A stretch of 64,000 nt of DNA from Halothiobacillus sp. (GTDB taxonomy: Bacteria; Pseudomonadota; Gammaproteobacteria; Halothiobacillales; Halothiobacillaceae), in the NCBI GenBank assembly GCA_016278265.1, contig JADQCE010000002.1, forward strand, positions 868,001 to 932,000, in the 5' to 3' direction. Below, piece by piece: positions 25,842 through 37,633 of the stretch (positions are counted from its first letter, which is position 1; every line of letters begins with the position of its first letter). The position numbers were made by a program, and so were the translations under genes. The notes under the pieces are model-generated. The model ran no database searches, was not told where the DNA came from, and saw only the letters and a list, made by a program, of their open reading frames with translations.

Positions 25842-27523
25842 TGCGACAGGAACGGTATGTCGGCCGGATGAGTCCCATCTGGCAGTTGCTCGAGGTAAAG
25901 GCGACGGAGCACATGCGCCGCCACCCGAACGATTGGTTCCAGACCGATGCCAACAGGGCGGCCTGCCTGTCGGGGCACGCGGCCGGCTTGTCGATCGACT
26001 ATTCCAAGCAACGCCTCACCGATGACGTGATCGATGGCCTGCTCGCGCTGGCCGAGGAACGTGGCGTGCTGGAGCTGCGTGACGACATGTTCAATGGCGT
26101 GCACATCAACGGCAGCGAGGACCGGGCGGTGCTGCACGTGGCGCTGCGCAACCGGTCGAACCGGCCGATCTGCTTCGATGGCAAGGATGTGATGCCGGAG
26201 GTCAACGCCGTCCTCGATCACATGGAAACCTTCGTGGATTCGGTTCAGTCAGGCGAATGGCGGGGGTACGCGGGTGATCCGATCACCGACGTGGTGAATA
26301 TCGGCGTGGGTGGCTCGGATCTCGGGACGCGCATGGTGTGCCGGGCACTGGGTTCCTACGCCGATCGCGGCATCGGCGTGCATTTCGTCTCCAATATCGC
26401 CCCGAGTGATCTGGCCTCGAAGCTTGCCGTGCTCGACCCAAAGACCACGTTGTTCGTGGTCTCCTCCAAGAGCTTCGGCACGCAGGAAACGCTGGCCAAT
26501 GCGCGCTCGGCCCGGCGGTGGTTCCTGGAGAGCGCGCCCGACGAGGAGGCGATCAAAAAGCATTTTGTCGCAGTTTCCACCAACACCGAGCGCGTGCGCG
26601 ACTTCGGTATCGACCCGGACAACATGTTCCCCATCTGGGACTGGGTTGGTGGACGGTATTCGCTGTGGTCGGCCATCGGGTTGCCGATCGCCCTGTATCT
26701 GGGCATGGATCGTTTCAAGCAATTGCTCGACGGGGCACATGCCCTCGACGAACACTTCCGGCTGAACACGGGGCGAGACAACCTGCCGCTGATTCTTGGT
26801 CTGATAGACGTCTGGAACGCCGATTTCCTCGGCTCGGACTCGCTGGCCATATTCCCCTACGGGACCCGTCTCGGCTTCCTGCCCGCCCACCTCCAGCAGG
26901 TGATGATGGAATCCAATGGCAAGCGCGTCCGGATCGACGGCCAGCCGGTCGATTCGCATACCAGCGCGGTGCTGTGGGGTGGACTGGGGACCAACGGGCA
27001 ACATGCGTTCTATCAATTGCTGCACCAGGGCACCCGGTTGATACCTTCTGATTTCATCAGCGCGATCCGAACCCATTCCCCGATTGGTACCCAGCAGCAG
27101 CAACTGCTGGCCAACCTGGTCGCCCAGAGCCGGGCATTGATGCTGGGGCGCAGCCTCGAGGACATCGAGGCGCAGATGCGAGCAGAAGGCGCCGATGAGG
27201 CAACCATCGAGCGGATCGCCCCGCACCGGGTCTGTCCGGGTGGGCAGCCGTCGAATACCATCCTGTTCCCGCAGATGACACCGGAGGCGGTTGGCGCACT
27301 GCTCGCCCTCTACGAGCATCGGGTGTTCGTGGCCGGGGCGGTGTGGCAGATCGACTCCTTCGACCAATGGGGGGTCGAGTTGGGCAAGCAGATGGCCAAC
27401 GAGCTCGAGCCGTTCGTGGGCAGCGATTTGGCGGACGATGGCTTCGACGGGTCCACCCGCTGGCTGCTCGACGAGATTCGCCAACACTGGACCGACGATC
27501 AAAACGGTGACGGCGGAGATTGA
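25841..27523 (+). CDS. pgi: Glucose-6-phosphate isomerase
   Basis: A 560-residue enzyme interconverting glucose-6-phosphate and fructose-6-phosphate. Family signatures: VNIGVGGSDLGTRMVCRALG, FVVSSKSFGTQETLANA, DWVGGRYSLWSAIGLPIAL (signature 1), GTNGQHAFYQLLHQGTRLIP (with catalytic His), and FDQWGVELGKQMANEL (signature 2). Glu in the MMESNGKRV region is the expected base. The ATG at 25841 shares its A with the zwf stop, with GGAGAGG just upstream; a TTG three bases earlier is less likely. Its operon position lets glucose-6-phosphate be shared between glycolysis/gluconeogenesis and the zwf/gnd route. Confidence 0.97.
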   Translation: MRQERYVGRMSPIWQLLEVKATEHMRRHPNDWFQTDANRAACLSGHAAGLSIDYSKQRLTDDVIDGLLALAEERGVLELRDDMFNGVHINGSEDRAVLHVALRNRSNRPICFDGKDVMPEVNAVLDHMETFVDSVQSGEWRGYAGDPITDVVNIGVGGSDLGTRMVCRALGSYADRGIGVHFVSNIAPSDLASKLAVLDPKTTLFVVSSKSFGTQETLANARSARRWFLESAPDEEAIKKHFVAVSTNTERVRDFGIDPDNMFPIWDWVGGRYSLWSAIGLPIALYLGMDRFKQLLDGAHALDEHFRLNTGRDNLPLILGLIDVWNADFLGSDSLAIFPYGTRLGFLPAHLQQVMMESNGKRVRIDGQPVDSHTSAVLWGGLGTNGQHAFYQLLHQGTRLIPSDFISAIRTHSPIGTQQQQLLANLVAQSRALMLGRSLEDIEAQMRAEGADEATIERIAPHRVCPGGQPSNTILFPQMTPEAVGALLALYEHRVFVAGAVWQIDSFDQWGVELGKQMANELEPFVGSDLADDGFDGSTRWLLDEIRQHWTDDQNGDGGD

Positions 27524-27664
27524 ATCCCTTCCTGCGGTCCGGCGGTTGTCGGCTCACGGTTTCGCTTCCCTTTCCGATAGAATCCCCGCAACGAAAACAG
27601 TCGACAAGCGTTCGCGCCGTCAGGCCGGCCGTCGGCTGATCGCTTTTATGACCCAGGGGTGAGT

Positions 27665-28345
27665 GTGAACATTCTCTATCTTGATTCGTCGACGGAGGCC
27701 TGTACCGCCGGTGTCCTCGTCGGCGACCGCCTGGTCACCGATTTCGAGATCGCCCCCCGAGGGCACGCAGAAAAGTTGCTGCCAATGGCTGAAGCGCTCT
27801 TGGAGCAGGCCCGGATCGATTTTGAGGACCTGGACCTGATCGGTTTCGGGCGCGGGCCGGGATCGTTCACTGGCGTGCGTATTGCCACGGCAATGGCGCA
27901 GGGTATTGCCATCGCGCGGGACCTGCCGATGGTGGGGATCTCATCGCTCGCCTGCTTGGCAGCCGGCGCCTTCCGGCGGCTGGACGAATCGGGGGAGAAC
28001 ACCCGGGATGTCGAGGTCCGGGTCGCGATCGACGCCCGCATGGGCGAGATTTACCGGGCGGCCTATCGGCTGGACGACTCAGATCGCTTGATCACGGTCG
28101 TGGACGAGGCGGTGACCGAACCGACATTTCCGGTGACGCAAGGCACCCGAGTGGTCGCCTGCGGTACCGGCTTCGGGCGGTATTCGGCACTCGGCGAGGG
28201 TCCGGAGGTGATACGCGTCGAGCCGGAGGCCTTGCCGCACGCCCATGATGCACTGGCACTGATTCGCCGGCTGCCGGAATGCGAGCACATCTCGGCCGAT
28301 GCGGCCGTGCCACGCTATCTGCGTGACAAGGTCGCCGGAGGTTGA
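27665..28345 (+). CDS. tsaB: tRNA threonylcarbamoyladenosine biosynthesis protein TsaB
   Basis: A 226-residue inactive paralogue of TsaD that scaffolds the TsaB-TsaD-TsaE complex making t6A37 in ANN-decoding tRNAs. Family motifs: NILYLDSSTEACTAGVL at the start, GRGPGSFTGVRIATAMAQGI (the TsaB signature), and VRVAIDARMGEIYRAAY in the middle. It uses GTG; I prefer the GTG at 27665 because AGGGG lies five bases before it, while a GTG at 27659 overlaps that site. A 141-nt gap follows pgi. The end is followed by a bidirectional terminator. Confidence 0.93.
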   Translation: MNILYLDSSTEACTAGVLVGDRLVTDFEIAPRGHAEKLLPMAEALLEQARIDFEDLDLIGFGRGPGSFTGVRIATAMAQGIAIARDLPMVGISSLACLAAGAFRRLDESGENTRDVEVRVAIDARMGEIYRAAYRLDDSDRLITVVDEAVTEPTFPVTQGTRVVACGTGFGRYSALGEGPEVIRVEPEALPHAHDALALIRRLPECEHISADAAVPRYLRDKVAGG

Positions 28346-28373
28346 GACCGGGTCAGCCCCAGGGATGACTTAA

Positions 28374-28413
28374 CAAAAAACGCCCCGAATCGATTTCGGG
28401 GCGTTCTCGTTTT
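28374..28413. terminator. Bidirectional intrinsic terminator
   Basis: The stem CGCCCCGAA (28381-28389) pairs with TTCGGGGCG (28395-28403). It is flanked by an A-run on the left and TTCTCGTTTT on the right. It sits between convergent tsaB and the secreted SOD-like gene and can serve both. Confidence 0.85.
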
Positions 28414-28442
28414 CGGTCGGTTGGCCGACCGGTAGATGCGGT

Positions 28443-28868
28443 TTACTGGATGTTGCCGCAGGCCACGATGGAATCACCGTCATGGATGGCCACGGAGTGA
28501 GGATCACCCATCAGGTCTTCCGTGGACAGATCGATCGTGGTGACGGATTCGTTGCCGTCAACGGCACTCAGATCGAACAACGGGTCGTCGTCGAAGGCCA
28601 GCAAGTCCGGTGCCCCGTCGTTGCCCTCGACGTAGCGACAGATGCCCGTGTGCAGGCCTGCGGACATACCGTCGGCGTTCTCCACGTTCAGCCTGACCGT
28701 CATCTCCCCGTTCTGGGGGATGAAGATGGCCGTACCGGAGACGCCTGAGTCAGCGCGCTGAGCGATGGAGGCCTGGTACTGCTCGTAGCTGTCTTCTGCC
28801 GCCATGGTCGGCGTGGTCAGACCCACGGAGAGCCCAGCGATCGCACTGGCGAGTAGCAATTTCTTCAT
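28443..28868 (-). CDS. Secreted small protein, Cu/Zn-SOD-fold-like without metal ligands
   Basis: A 141-residue exported protein. A clear signal peptide (MKKLLLASAIAGLSVGL, cleavage near TMA-A at about residue 23) is followed by an acidic beta-rich domain. The domain starts SGTAIFIPQNGEMTVRLNV, contains GLHTGICRYV, and ends SVAIHDGDSIVACGNIQ. That end matches the last strand of periplasmic Cu/Zn superoxide dismutase (VACGxI), and Cys77 and Cys137 could form the conserved disulfide. The His ligands of SodC are mostly absent, so dismutase activity is not expected. A strong AAGGAG precedes the ATG at 28868. Function is unknown; I base the fold only on these motifs. Confidence 0.65.
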   Translation of the reverse strand: MKKLLLASAIAGLSVGLTTPTMAAEDSYEQYQASIAQRADSGVSGTAIFIPQNGEMTVRLNVENADGMSAGLHTGICRYVEGNDGAPDLLAFDDDPLFDLSAVDGNESVTTIDLSTEDLMGDPHSVAIHDGDSIVACGNIQ

Positions 28869-29172
28869 GCGTTCTCCTTGACTGCGTTTTGGTTGGAAAC
28901 GTTGGACGGCCAAGCAGCTCGGGGGGCGAAAACAGTGCCCCGTGCCTGCCCTACCGGTCTGCAATGGAGCATAGGACACTTGCCCGAGGTTGCAAGGAAG
29001 GCCGTCGCGACTCCTTGCCTGGGGTTCAAGCCCGGGCGGGGTCGACCTGTGTGGTGGGTCGATTGAGCGTGATAACCTCACGTCGGACTCACGCCATGGC
29101 GCCGTGATGAACTGCAGAGCTTCCCGCTTGCGGTTGGTCGCCGCTCGTTGCTTTGACCGCTCGCTCTAGAGA
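28869..29172. other. Intergenic region before crcB, no clear element
   Basis: These 304 bases lie between divergent genes. I checked the 90 bases ahead of crcB for the fluoride riboswitch core (GGxGAUGG ... CUGAUG) and do not find it. No convincing promoter pair is visible. Confidence 0.4.
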
Positions 29173-29565
29173 ATGCTGGTCGGAATGAAACTGTATCTGT
29201 TGATTGGATTGGCCGGAGGACTGGGCGCCATGGCGCGCTACGGCCTGACCGCCGCGATCACGCAGTTTGGCGGGCGTGCCTTCCCCTGGGGCACGCTGAG
29301 CGTCAACGTGATCGGCTCGGGGCTGATGGGCTTTCTCGGCGTGTGGCTGCTGACTCGCTGGCAGTTGCCGATCGAGTACCGGCTCGCGATCCTGACCGGC
29401 TTTCTCGGGGCGTTCACCACCATGTCCGCGTTCTCCATCGACACGTTGGCCCTGATGCAACGACAGGCGTGGCTCTCGGTGGGCCTGTACGTGGTGGGGA
29501 CCGTGATCCTCTGTCTGCTGGCGGCACGCGGTGGAATGTTGCTTGGCGAGCGCCTCGCCGGATGA
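29173..29565 (+). CDS. crcB: Fluoride ion channel CrcB/Fluc
   Basis: A 130-residue four-helix membrane protein of the Fluc family, which works as an antiparallel dimer exporting fluoride. The motifs are GGLGAMARYGL in TM1, the channel-signature WGTLSVNVIGSGLMGFL in TM2 (with the conserved Asn), and the Na+-site/TM3-break region LTGFLGAFTTMSAFSID. An internal ATG at 29185 (MKLYLL) is an equally possible start; neither has a strong Shine-Dalgarno. Its TGA overlaps the queG ATG, although the two functions are unrelated. Confidence 0.93.
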   Translation: MLVGMKLYLLIGLAGGLGAMARYGLTAAITQFGGRAFPWGTLSVNVIGSGLMGFLGVWLLTRWQLPIEYRLAILTGFLGAFTTMSAFSIDTLALMQRQAWLSVGLYVVGTVILCLLAARGGMLLGERLAG

Positions 29566-30653
29566 CCGAATCTCGCGACGACATGACGACTCATATCTCG
29601 CCGCAGCGACTCAAGGAGTCGATCCAGGACTGGGCAGCCGAACTGGGATTCACCGAGGCGCGGGTCACCGATACCGACCTGTCGGCCTACGAGGCGGGCT
29701 TTGAACGTTGGCTGGCGGACGGACACGCCGGCACGATGGGGTTTTTCCAACGCCACGGTCTGATGCGTTTTCATCCGGAGGAATTGGTACCCGGGACCCG
29801 GCGGGTGCTGATGGTGACACGTGACTATCTGCCGCCGGAATCCCTCGGCCCGTCGAAAGTCCTGGGTGAGCCAGCCCTGGGCTACGTGAGCCGATACGCG
29901 CTGGGGCGGGATTACCACAAGCTGGTGCGCAAACGCCTGGCGCAACTGGCCCAGCGGATCAGTGAGGCAGTCGGGCCGTTCACCTACCGGGCGTTCTGTG
30001 ACTCCGCGCCGGTCTACGAGACCGGTCTTGCCGAACGGGCCGGGGTGGGATGGAAAGGCAAGCACTCGCTGGTGCTCAATCGATCCGGCGGATCGTGGTT
30101 CTTCCTCGGCGCGCTCTTTCTCGACATGGACCTACCGGTCGACGAACCCGTCCAGCCACATTGCGGCAGTTGCACGGCCTGCCTGGACGTTTGCCCGACC
30201 GGGGCGATCGTCGCCGACGGCGTGGTTGATGCGCGTCGTTGCATTTCCTATCTCACCATCGAGTCGCACGACGACATACCCGAATCGCTGCGCCCATTAA
30301 TGGGCAATCGGATCTACGGCTGTGACGATTGCCAGTTGGTCTGTCCGTGGAATCGATTCGCCCGGACGACCAATGACGCGGACTTTCATGCTAGGCAGGG
30401 ATTGGATGCGCCGGACCTGGTCGAGTTGTTCGGTTGGGACGAACCAACGTTTCTGGCACGGACGGAAGGGTCGGCCATTCGGCGAATCGGCTGGCGTCGG
30501 TGGCGACGCAACTTGGCCGTCGCCCTGGGTAACCTGCCGGCGGGGCACCCTCGGATTCCGGCCGCGATGGCGGCATTGCGTGACGGATTGGGTGAGGCGG
30601 GCGATCAGGTCGATCGACACATCCATTGGGCGATGGCGCGACTGGTGGGGTAG
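29562..30653 (+). CDS. queG: Epoxyqueuosine reductase
   Basis: A 363-residue cobalamin-dependent enzyme that reduces epoxyqueuosine to queuosine in tRNA (GUN anticodons). Two 4Fe-4S clusters are visible: CGSCTACLDVCPTGAI (Cys201, 204, 207, 211) and GCDDCQLVCPWN (Cys254, 257, 261). The N-terminal domain has YVSRYALGRDYHKLVRKRL and the substrate-contact region CDSAPVYETGLAERAGVGWK, as in characterised QueG. The C-terminal HEAT-like part is short. ATG at 29562 overlaps the crcB stop (ATGA). A second ATG seven codons in is possible. Confidence 0.95.
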   Translation: MTESRDDMTTHISPQRLKESIQDWAAELGFTEARVTDTDLSAYEAGFERWLADGHAGTMGFFQRHGLMRFHPEELVPGTRRVLMVTRDYLPPESLGPSKVLGEPALGYVSRYALGRDYHKLVRKRLAQLAQRISEAVGPFTYRAFCDSAPVYETGLAERAGVGWKGKHSLVLNRSGGSWFFLGALFLDMDLPVDEPVQPHCGSCTACLDVCPTGAIVADGVVDARRCISYLTIESHDDIPESLRPLMGNRIYGCDDCQLVCPWNRFARTTNDADFHARQGLDAPDLVELFGWDEPTFLARTEGSAIRRIGWRRWRRNLAVALGNLPAGHPRIPAAMAALRDGLGEAGDQVDRHIHWAMARLVG

Positions 30654-30684
30654 AAGGCGTCGGTGAGGCGTGCGGGTAGTGCCG

Positions 30685-32103
30685 TCAGCTTTGGTCGAGT
30701 GCCGCCATGATCTCCAGTTGTTGCTCGCCCCGAGGGCCGCGGACCAACAGGGTAGAGATCAAGGCGCCGTCGACGGCCAGCGGGGCGATAACGAGCCCGG
30801 ATCGCGCGGCCTGATCCAGGTTCGGGTCTAGGTGAGGGGCCAGGCGCTCACGGTTCTGCTCGTCGATCCCCAGCGTCTCCAGGCGCGACTGCAGGCGCGA
30901 CAGTAGCGGAGACTGACCTAGCGCCAGTCGTTCTGGAAGAGCAACCTCCCCGGAGCGACTCCAGTGAAAACGACGTTTGGACAGGCCGTCCGCGGCGTTC
31001 TCGTAGAGTGCGATCTCCTCGACGCCGTCGAGCCGGCTCAGTTGCCGGATGGTGTCGCCCAATTGACGTCCCGGCGAGACCGAGGACGCGGTTTGAGTGA
31101 CGGTGCCGCTTGCGTGGCTGCCGTTGTCGCTATCGTCGAGCCCGTAGTCGGCTGTCAATGGCCAGAGCAGGTCGCGTCCGTCATCCTGCTGAACGAGCAG
31201 GTGGCCGGGGTGGTAGAGCGGAACCTCGGCGAATTCACGGGCATCGGCAAGGGTCTTTTTCACCGTCACGCGCCAGGCGGCCTGCGGTGACAGGTGGAGC
31301 TGTTCGGCGATGCTGATCGTCAGCCGCCGGATCACGGGGTGATACCAGCCGAACTCGCTGGCGAAGGCGAGGCGGCGGGCAAGCACGAGAATGGTTTCGT
31401 GGTGTGCCCCGAGGGTGGGAATGCTGGCCTCCTCGGCCAGGAGCATGACCGGCAGGTAGTACCGCTCGGTCAAGGTCGTCTCCAGTTCGTGGAGGTCGAT
31501 GCCAGCCTCCCCCAGGACCATGTCGAAGGCGCGGCCGACCGAGAAACAGCTATCGAGACTGCCGTTTTCCGCGTGTTCCCGCGTGAAATCGATCAAGCTT
31601 TTTCGCGCGATCGCCAGCGCCTGCCTGGCCAGTTCCGGGGCATCCCGCCAGAGGGCAAGTTCGACCAGGTTGTGGAGCAGGGCGGCGACCGAGACCATTT
31701 CAAAGCCGGTTTCGCGGCGCTCGATCAGCCAGGTTTCGGTCAGGCGGGCGGCACGCATGGCTCGAGAGGAGGCGGCGAGATAGCCGGCCCGCTGCGCCTC
31801 GTCGGTCAGCGTGTTCTCGAGGATCGGGAGTTGCGGCAACTGGTTTCGTGCCCAGTTGCTGCCCAGAAGCGACAGGGCGTGCTCGAGGTTGTGTGGTGCG
31901 CTACGTTCGCGCTTGCGCTGACCACTGGCCGCCGCGCCGAGGACGAAGCTGGCAGCCGCCGGGTCACGCCGTAGCCAGCCAACCAGCCGCGGGAAATCGG
32001 GTGACTCGCTCAGCAGTTCCCGGCACATGCCCTGATGGATCGCCCGCCGGACAGGCAACGGGTGATCGAGCAGGTACTCGCTCCAGTTATCGGGCAGCAT
32101 CAT
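30685..32103 (-). CDS. HDOD-domain signalling protein
   Basis: A 472-residue soluble protein with an HDOD-like helical core. Around residues 70-250 the order is a LLGSNWARNQLPQLP-type segment, SVAALLHNLVELALW (the degenerate HD site), and REHAENGSLDSCF. The canonical metal-binding His-Asp pair is missing, as usual for HDOD. The C-terminal half (from about 330) looks like a GAF-type sensor with ENAADGLSKRRFHWSRSGEV and LVIAPLAVDGALISTLLVRG. HDOD proteins typically take part in signalling, motility or stress; nothing more precise can be read. I place the start at ATG 32103 with a GGGGGA upstream, not at the earlier TTG. Confidence 0.72.
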   Translation of the reverse strand: MMLPDNWSEYLLDHPLPVRRAIHQGMCRELLSESPDFPRLVGWLRRDPAAASFVLGAAASGQRKRERSAPHNLEHALSLLGSNWARNQLPQLPILENTLTDEAQRAGYLAASSRAMRAARLTETWLIERRETGFEMVSVAALLHNLVELALWRDAPELARQALAIARKSLIDFTREHAENGSLDSCFSVGRAFDMVLGEAGIDLHELETTLTERYYLPVMLLAEEASIPTLGAHHETILVLARRLAFASEFGWYHPVIRRLTISIAEQLHLSPQAAWRVTVKKTLADAREFAEVPLYHPGHLLVQQDDGRDLLWPLTADYGLDDSDNGSHASGTVTQTASSVSPGRQLGDTIRQLSRLDGVEEIALYENAADGLSKRRFHWSRSGEVALPERLALGQSPLLSRLQSRLETLGIDEQNRERLAPHLDPNLDQAARSGLVIAPLAVDGALISTLLVRGPRGEQQLEIMAALDQS

Positions 32104-32306
32104 GCCGGCTTCCCCCACGTAGTCCCTCAACCCAGTCGCTGGACGTCATTCCCTTGCCATCAGCGCCCCATGGCCATCAGCGCCACATTGCGGGCTTTTT
32201 GTGCCGTGTGCAATACCGCGGTGCCTTGCTCAGGCTTTGACCCCATCGAGAGTCGGTATCTTGCCGAGGCAGGCGTCCGCCCACTTGCAACTCCGGTCCG
32301 CCTGGT

Positions 32307-34749
<2,443 letters not shown>

Positions 34750-34939
34750 GGCGTCGGCGACTCCGATAAGCGGTTGGCAAATGAAAACCCGCGGCAGGTC
34801 CATCCGGGGTCAGGTCGGGGCGCATTATGCCTGATGGATTGGGGCATTGCTCGCTGGCCGCGGGCACGGAATTGATTCGGTTCCTGATATGCTCACGAGA
34901 CTTGAAACCCAAATTTTCGCTGTTATCTACAAGGCCACC

Positions 34940-37597
34940 ATGACCGAACGCCAAGCGCATATCGTCCGCCTCGCCGACTACCGCCCGCCGAACTACCTGA
35001 TTGATCACGTCGACCTGACCTTCGAGCTCGCTGCTCGCGGGACCCGGGTGGAGTCGACACTCGCCGTGCGGCGCAACGGCACCCACAACGAGCCGTTGTG
35101 GCTGGACGGCGACCATCTGACGCTCGAGTCGATTGCGTTGGACGGCGAGCCGCTGGCCCAGGGCCAAGTCGATGTGCGCGAGCAAGGCCTGTCGATCACG
35201 GGTGTGCCGGATCAGTGCCGCTTGACCGTGGTCTGCCGCGTCGATCCGATCGACAACACCACGCTCGACGGCCTCTACCAGTCATCCGGGACTTTCTGCA
35301 CCCAGTGCGAGGCCGAAGGCTTTCGTCGGATCACGTTCTTCCCCGACCGGCCCGACGTGCTCAGCCGTTACCGGGTGACGCTGATTGCCGACAAGTCGAG
35401 TTGTCCGGTGCTGCTCAGCAACGGCAACCCGGTCGAGTCCCGTGATCTCGACGACGGCCGCCACCTGGCCGTCTGGGAAGACCCGCACCCCAAGCCCTCC
35501 TACCTGTTTGCCCTGGTCGCGGGCGACTTGAAATCGATCCACGATCAGTTCACCACCTGTTCGGGCCGGACGATCGATCTGGGTATCTACGTGGAGCCCC
35601 ACAACATCGATCGTTGCGACCACGCGATGCGCTCGCTAATCAAGTCGATGGCCTGGGACGAGGAGACCTACGGGCGCGAGTACGACCTTGACGTGTTCAA
35701 CATCGTCGCGGTCGACGACTTCAACATGGGCGCGATGGAGAACAAGGGGCTGAATGTCTTCAACTCCAAGTTCATTCTCGCGCGATCGGAAACGGCCACC
35801 GACCATGACTACGAGGGCATCGAATCGGTGGTCGCCCACGAATACTTCCACAACTGGTCCGGCAACCGGGTGACCTGCCGCGACTGGTTCCAGCTGTCGC
35901 TGAAGGAAGGTTTCACCGTGTTCCGGGACCAGGAGTTCTCGGCGGAGATGGGCTCCCGCGCGGTCAAGCGCATCGAGGAGGTCAATCTGCTTCGCCAGGT
36001 GCAGTTCCCCGAGGATGCCGGCCCGCAGGCCCACCCGGTGCAGCCCAAGGAATACGAGCAGATCAACAACTTCTACACCGCGACCGTGTACACCAAGGGT
36101 GCCGAGGTGGTGCGGATGTGGCACAACCTGCTCGGCTGGGAGAAATTCCGTCGTGGCACCGACCGATACTTCGAGCGTTTCGACGGCCAGGCGGTCACCA
36201 TCGAGGACTTCATCGACAGCATGGCTGAGCAGGCGGATTTCGACACCGCCCAGTTCCGCCGCTGGTACGACCGGGCAGGCACGCCGATCGTGCACGTGAG
36301 CAAACGCCTGGAAGGCGACGAGCTGGTGGTCGACCTCCGTCAGGAGGTGCCCGCTGTCGCCGGGCAGGACGACGACGAGCCGTTCCTGATTCCGCTGGGC
36401 CTGGCAGCCTTCGATCGGGACGGTCAGCCCGTTGTGCTCGGCGGACCGGACGGCAATGGGGAGCAGGCAGTGACCCTGGTGCTCGCGAAGAAGCAGGAAA
36501 CCCGACGTTACTCCCTGCCGGCCGGGTCCGATCTGCCGGTGCTCTCGCTCAATCGCGGTTTCACCGCGCCGGTCAAGATCGAGCACGATTACAACGCCGT
36601 GGATCTGGCGCTGCTGGCCGGTGCGGATACCGACGAATTCAATCGCTGGGATGCCTACCAGCGCCTGGTGCTAAAGACACTCGTCGAACGCGTGAATGAC
36701 GCAGAGGAATGCGGCGAGTGGCCGGAAACCCGGTTGCCCGAGGGCCTGAGCGAGGCCTTCGGGCGGTTGCTGCACTCGGCGGCAGGCACGCAGGGAGGAG
36801 CCGATCCGCGCTTCGTCGCCGAGTGCCTGACGTTGCCGAGCGAAAATTACATCGCCGAACAGTTCACGCAGGACGTGCCGGTAGATGCCATCCACCGGGC
36901 GCGTGTCGAATTGCGGGAGCAACTGGCCAACGAATGGTCCCAGACCCTGGTCCTGGTATTCGAGAAGCTCGCCGTCGAGGGCAGTTACCGCTTCGATGGC
37001 GTGGATGTGGGGCGCCGCTCCTTGCGCGCGCAGGCATTGTCGTATCTGAATGCGCTGGATCATCCGGCGTGGCGGCGCCTTGCGGCCGAGCAATTCCGCG
37101 AAGCCGACAACATGACTGAGCGCTTCAACGCCTTGACGGCGTTGTCGCTGCGGGCGACCAGTGAGCGGGACGACGCGCTCGAGGCCTTTGCCGCCGAATG
37201 GAAGGACGACCCGTTGGTCATGGACAAGTGGCTTGCCTTGCGGGCGCGGCTCGTCGAGCCGGATGACATGGACACGTTGGCGGCGCTTGAGGCGCATCCG
37301 GCGTTTTCGATCCGTAACCCGAACCGGGTACGTTCCCTGGTGGGCACGTTCTCGCGCGGCAATCCGGTCGCGTTTCATGCCGCGACGGGTTCAGGATATC
37401 GCTGGGTTGCCGACAAGATCATTGAGATCGACGGTTTCAACCCGCAGATCGCCGCCCGGATGGCGACGGTGTTCAGTCGCTGGCGCCGGTATGATGGCGG
37501 CCGCGCCGATCGGATGCGGGGGGAGATCGAGCGCATGCTGGATCGCGCCGATTGTTCGCCGGATCTCGCGGAAATTGTTGGTAAGGCGCTGAAATAA
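34940..37597 (+). CDS. pepN: Aminopeptidase N (M1 family)
   Basis: An 885-residue cytoplasmic zinc aminopeptidase similar in size to E. coli PepN (870). The exopeptidase motif GAMEN is at 264-268. The zinc site HEYFHNWSGNRVT starts at His300 (His300, Glu301, His304), with the third ligand Glu in LKEGFTVFRDQEF. The start MTERQAHIVRLADYRPPNYL is standard; the frame continues upstream without family similarity. The C-terminal helical domain (from about 540) is complete. It stands as a single gene between rdgC and motA. Confidence 0.96.
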   Translation: MTERQAHIVRLADYRPPNYLIDHVDLTFELAARGTRVESTLAVRRNGTHNEPLWLDGDHLTLESIALDGEPLAQGQVDVREQGLSITGVPDQCRLTVVCRVDPIDNTTLDGLYQSSGTFCTQCEAEGFRRITFFPDRPDVLSRYRVTLIADKSSCPVLLSNGNPVESRDLDDGRHLAVWEDPHPKPSYLFALVAGDLKSIHDQFTTCSGRTIDLGIYVEPHNIDRCDHAMRSLIKSMAWDEETYGREYDLDVFNIVAVDDFNMGAMENKGLNVFNSKFILARSETATDHDYEGIESVVAHEYFHNWSGNRVTCRDWFQLSLKEGFTVFRDQEFSAEMGSRAVKRIEEVNLLRQVQFPEDAGPQAHPVQPKEYEQINNFYTATVYTKGAEVVRMWHNLLGWEKFRRGTDRYFERFDGQAVTIEDFIDSMAEQADFDTAQFRRWYDRAGTPIVHVSKRLEGDELVVDLRQEVPAVAGQDDDEPFLIPLGLAAFDRDGQPVVLGGPDGNGEQAVTLVLAKKQETRRYSLPAGSDLPVLSLNRGFTAPVKIEHDYNAVDLALLAGADTDEFNRWDAYQRLVLKTLVERVNDAEECGEWPETRLPEGLSEAFGRLLHSAAGTQGGADPRFVAECLTLPSENYIAEQFTQDVPVDAIHRARVELREQLANEWSQTLVLVFEKLAVEGSYRFDGVDVGRRSLRAQALSYLNALDHPAWRRLAAEQFREADNMTERFNALTALSLRATSERDDALEAFAAEWKDDPLVMDKWLALRARLVEPDDMDTLAALEAHPAFSIRNPNRVRSLVGTFSRGNPVAFHAATGSGYRWVADKIIEIDGFNPQIAARMATVFSRWRRYDGGRADRMRGEIERMLDRADCSPDLAEIVGKALK

Positions 37598-37633
37598 AAT
37601 AATAATGATCCGTGAATTGGAGACGATTAGACC

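Noticed and set aside
29082..29172. Fluoride riboswitch upstream of crcB
   Set aside because: The conserved core sequences of the crcB motif are not present in the 90 bases examined.
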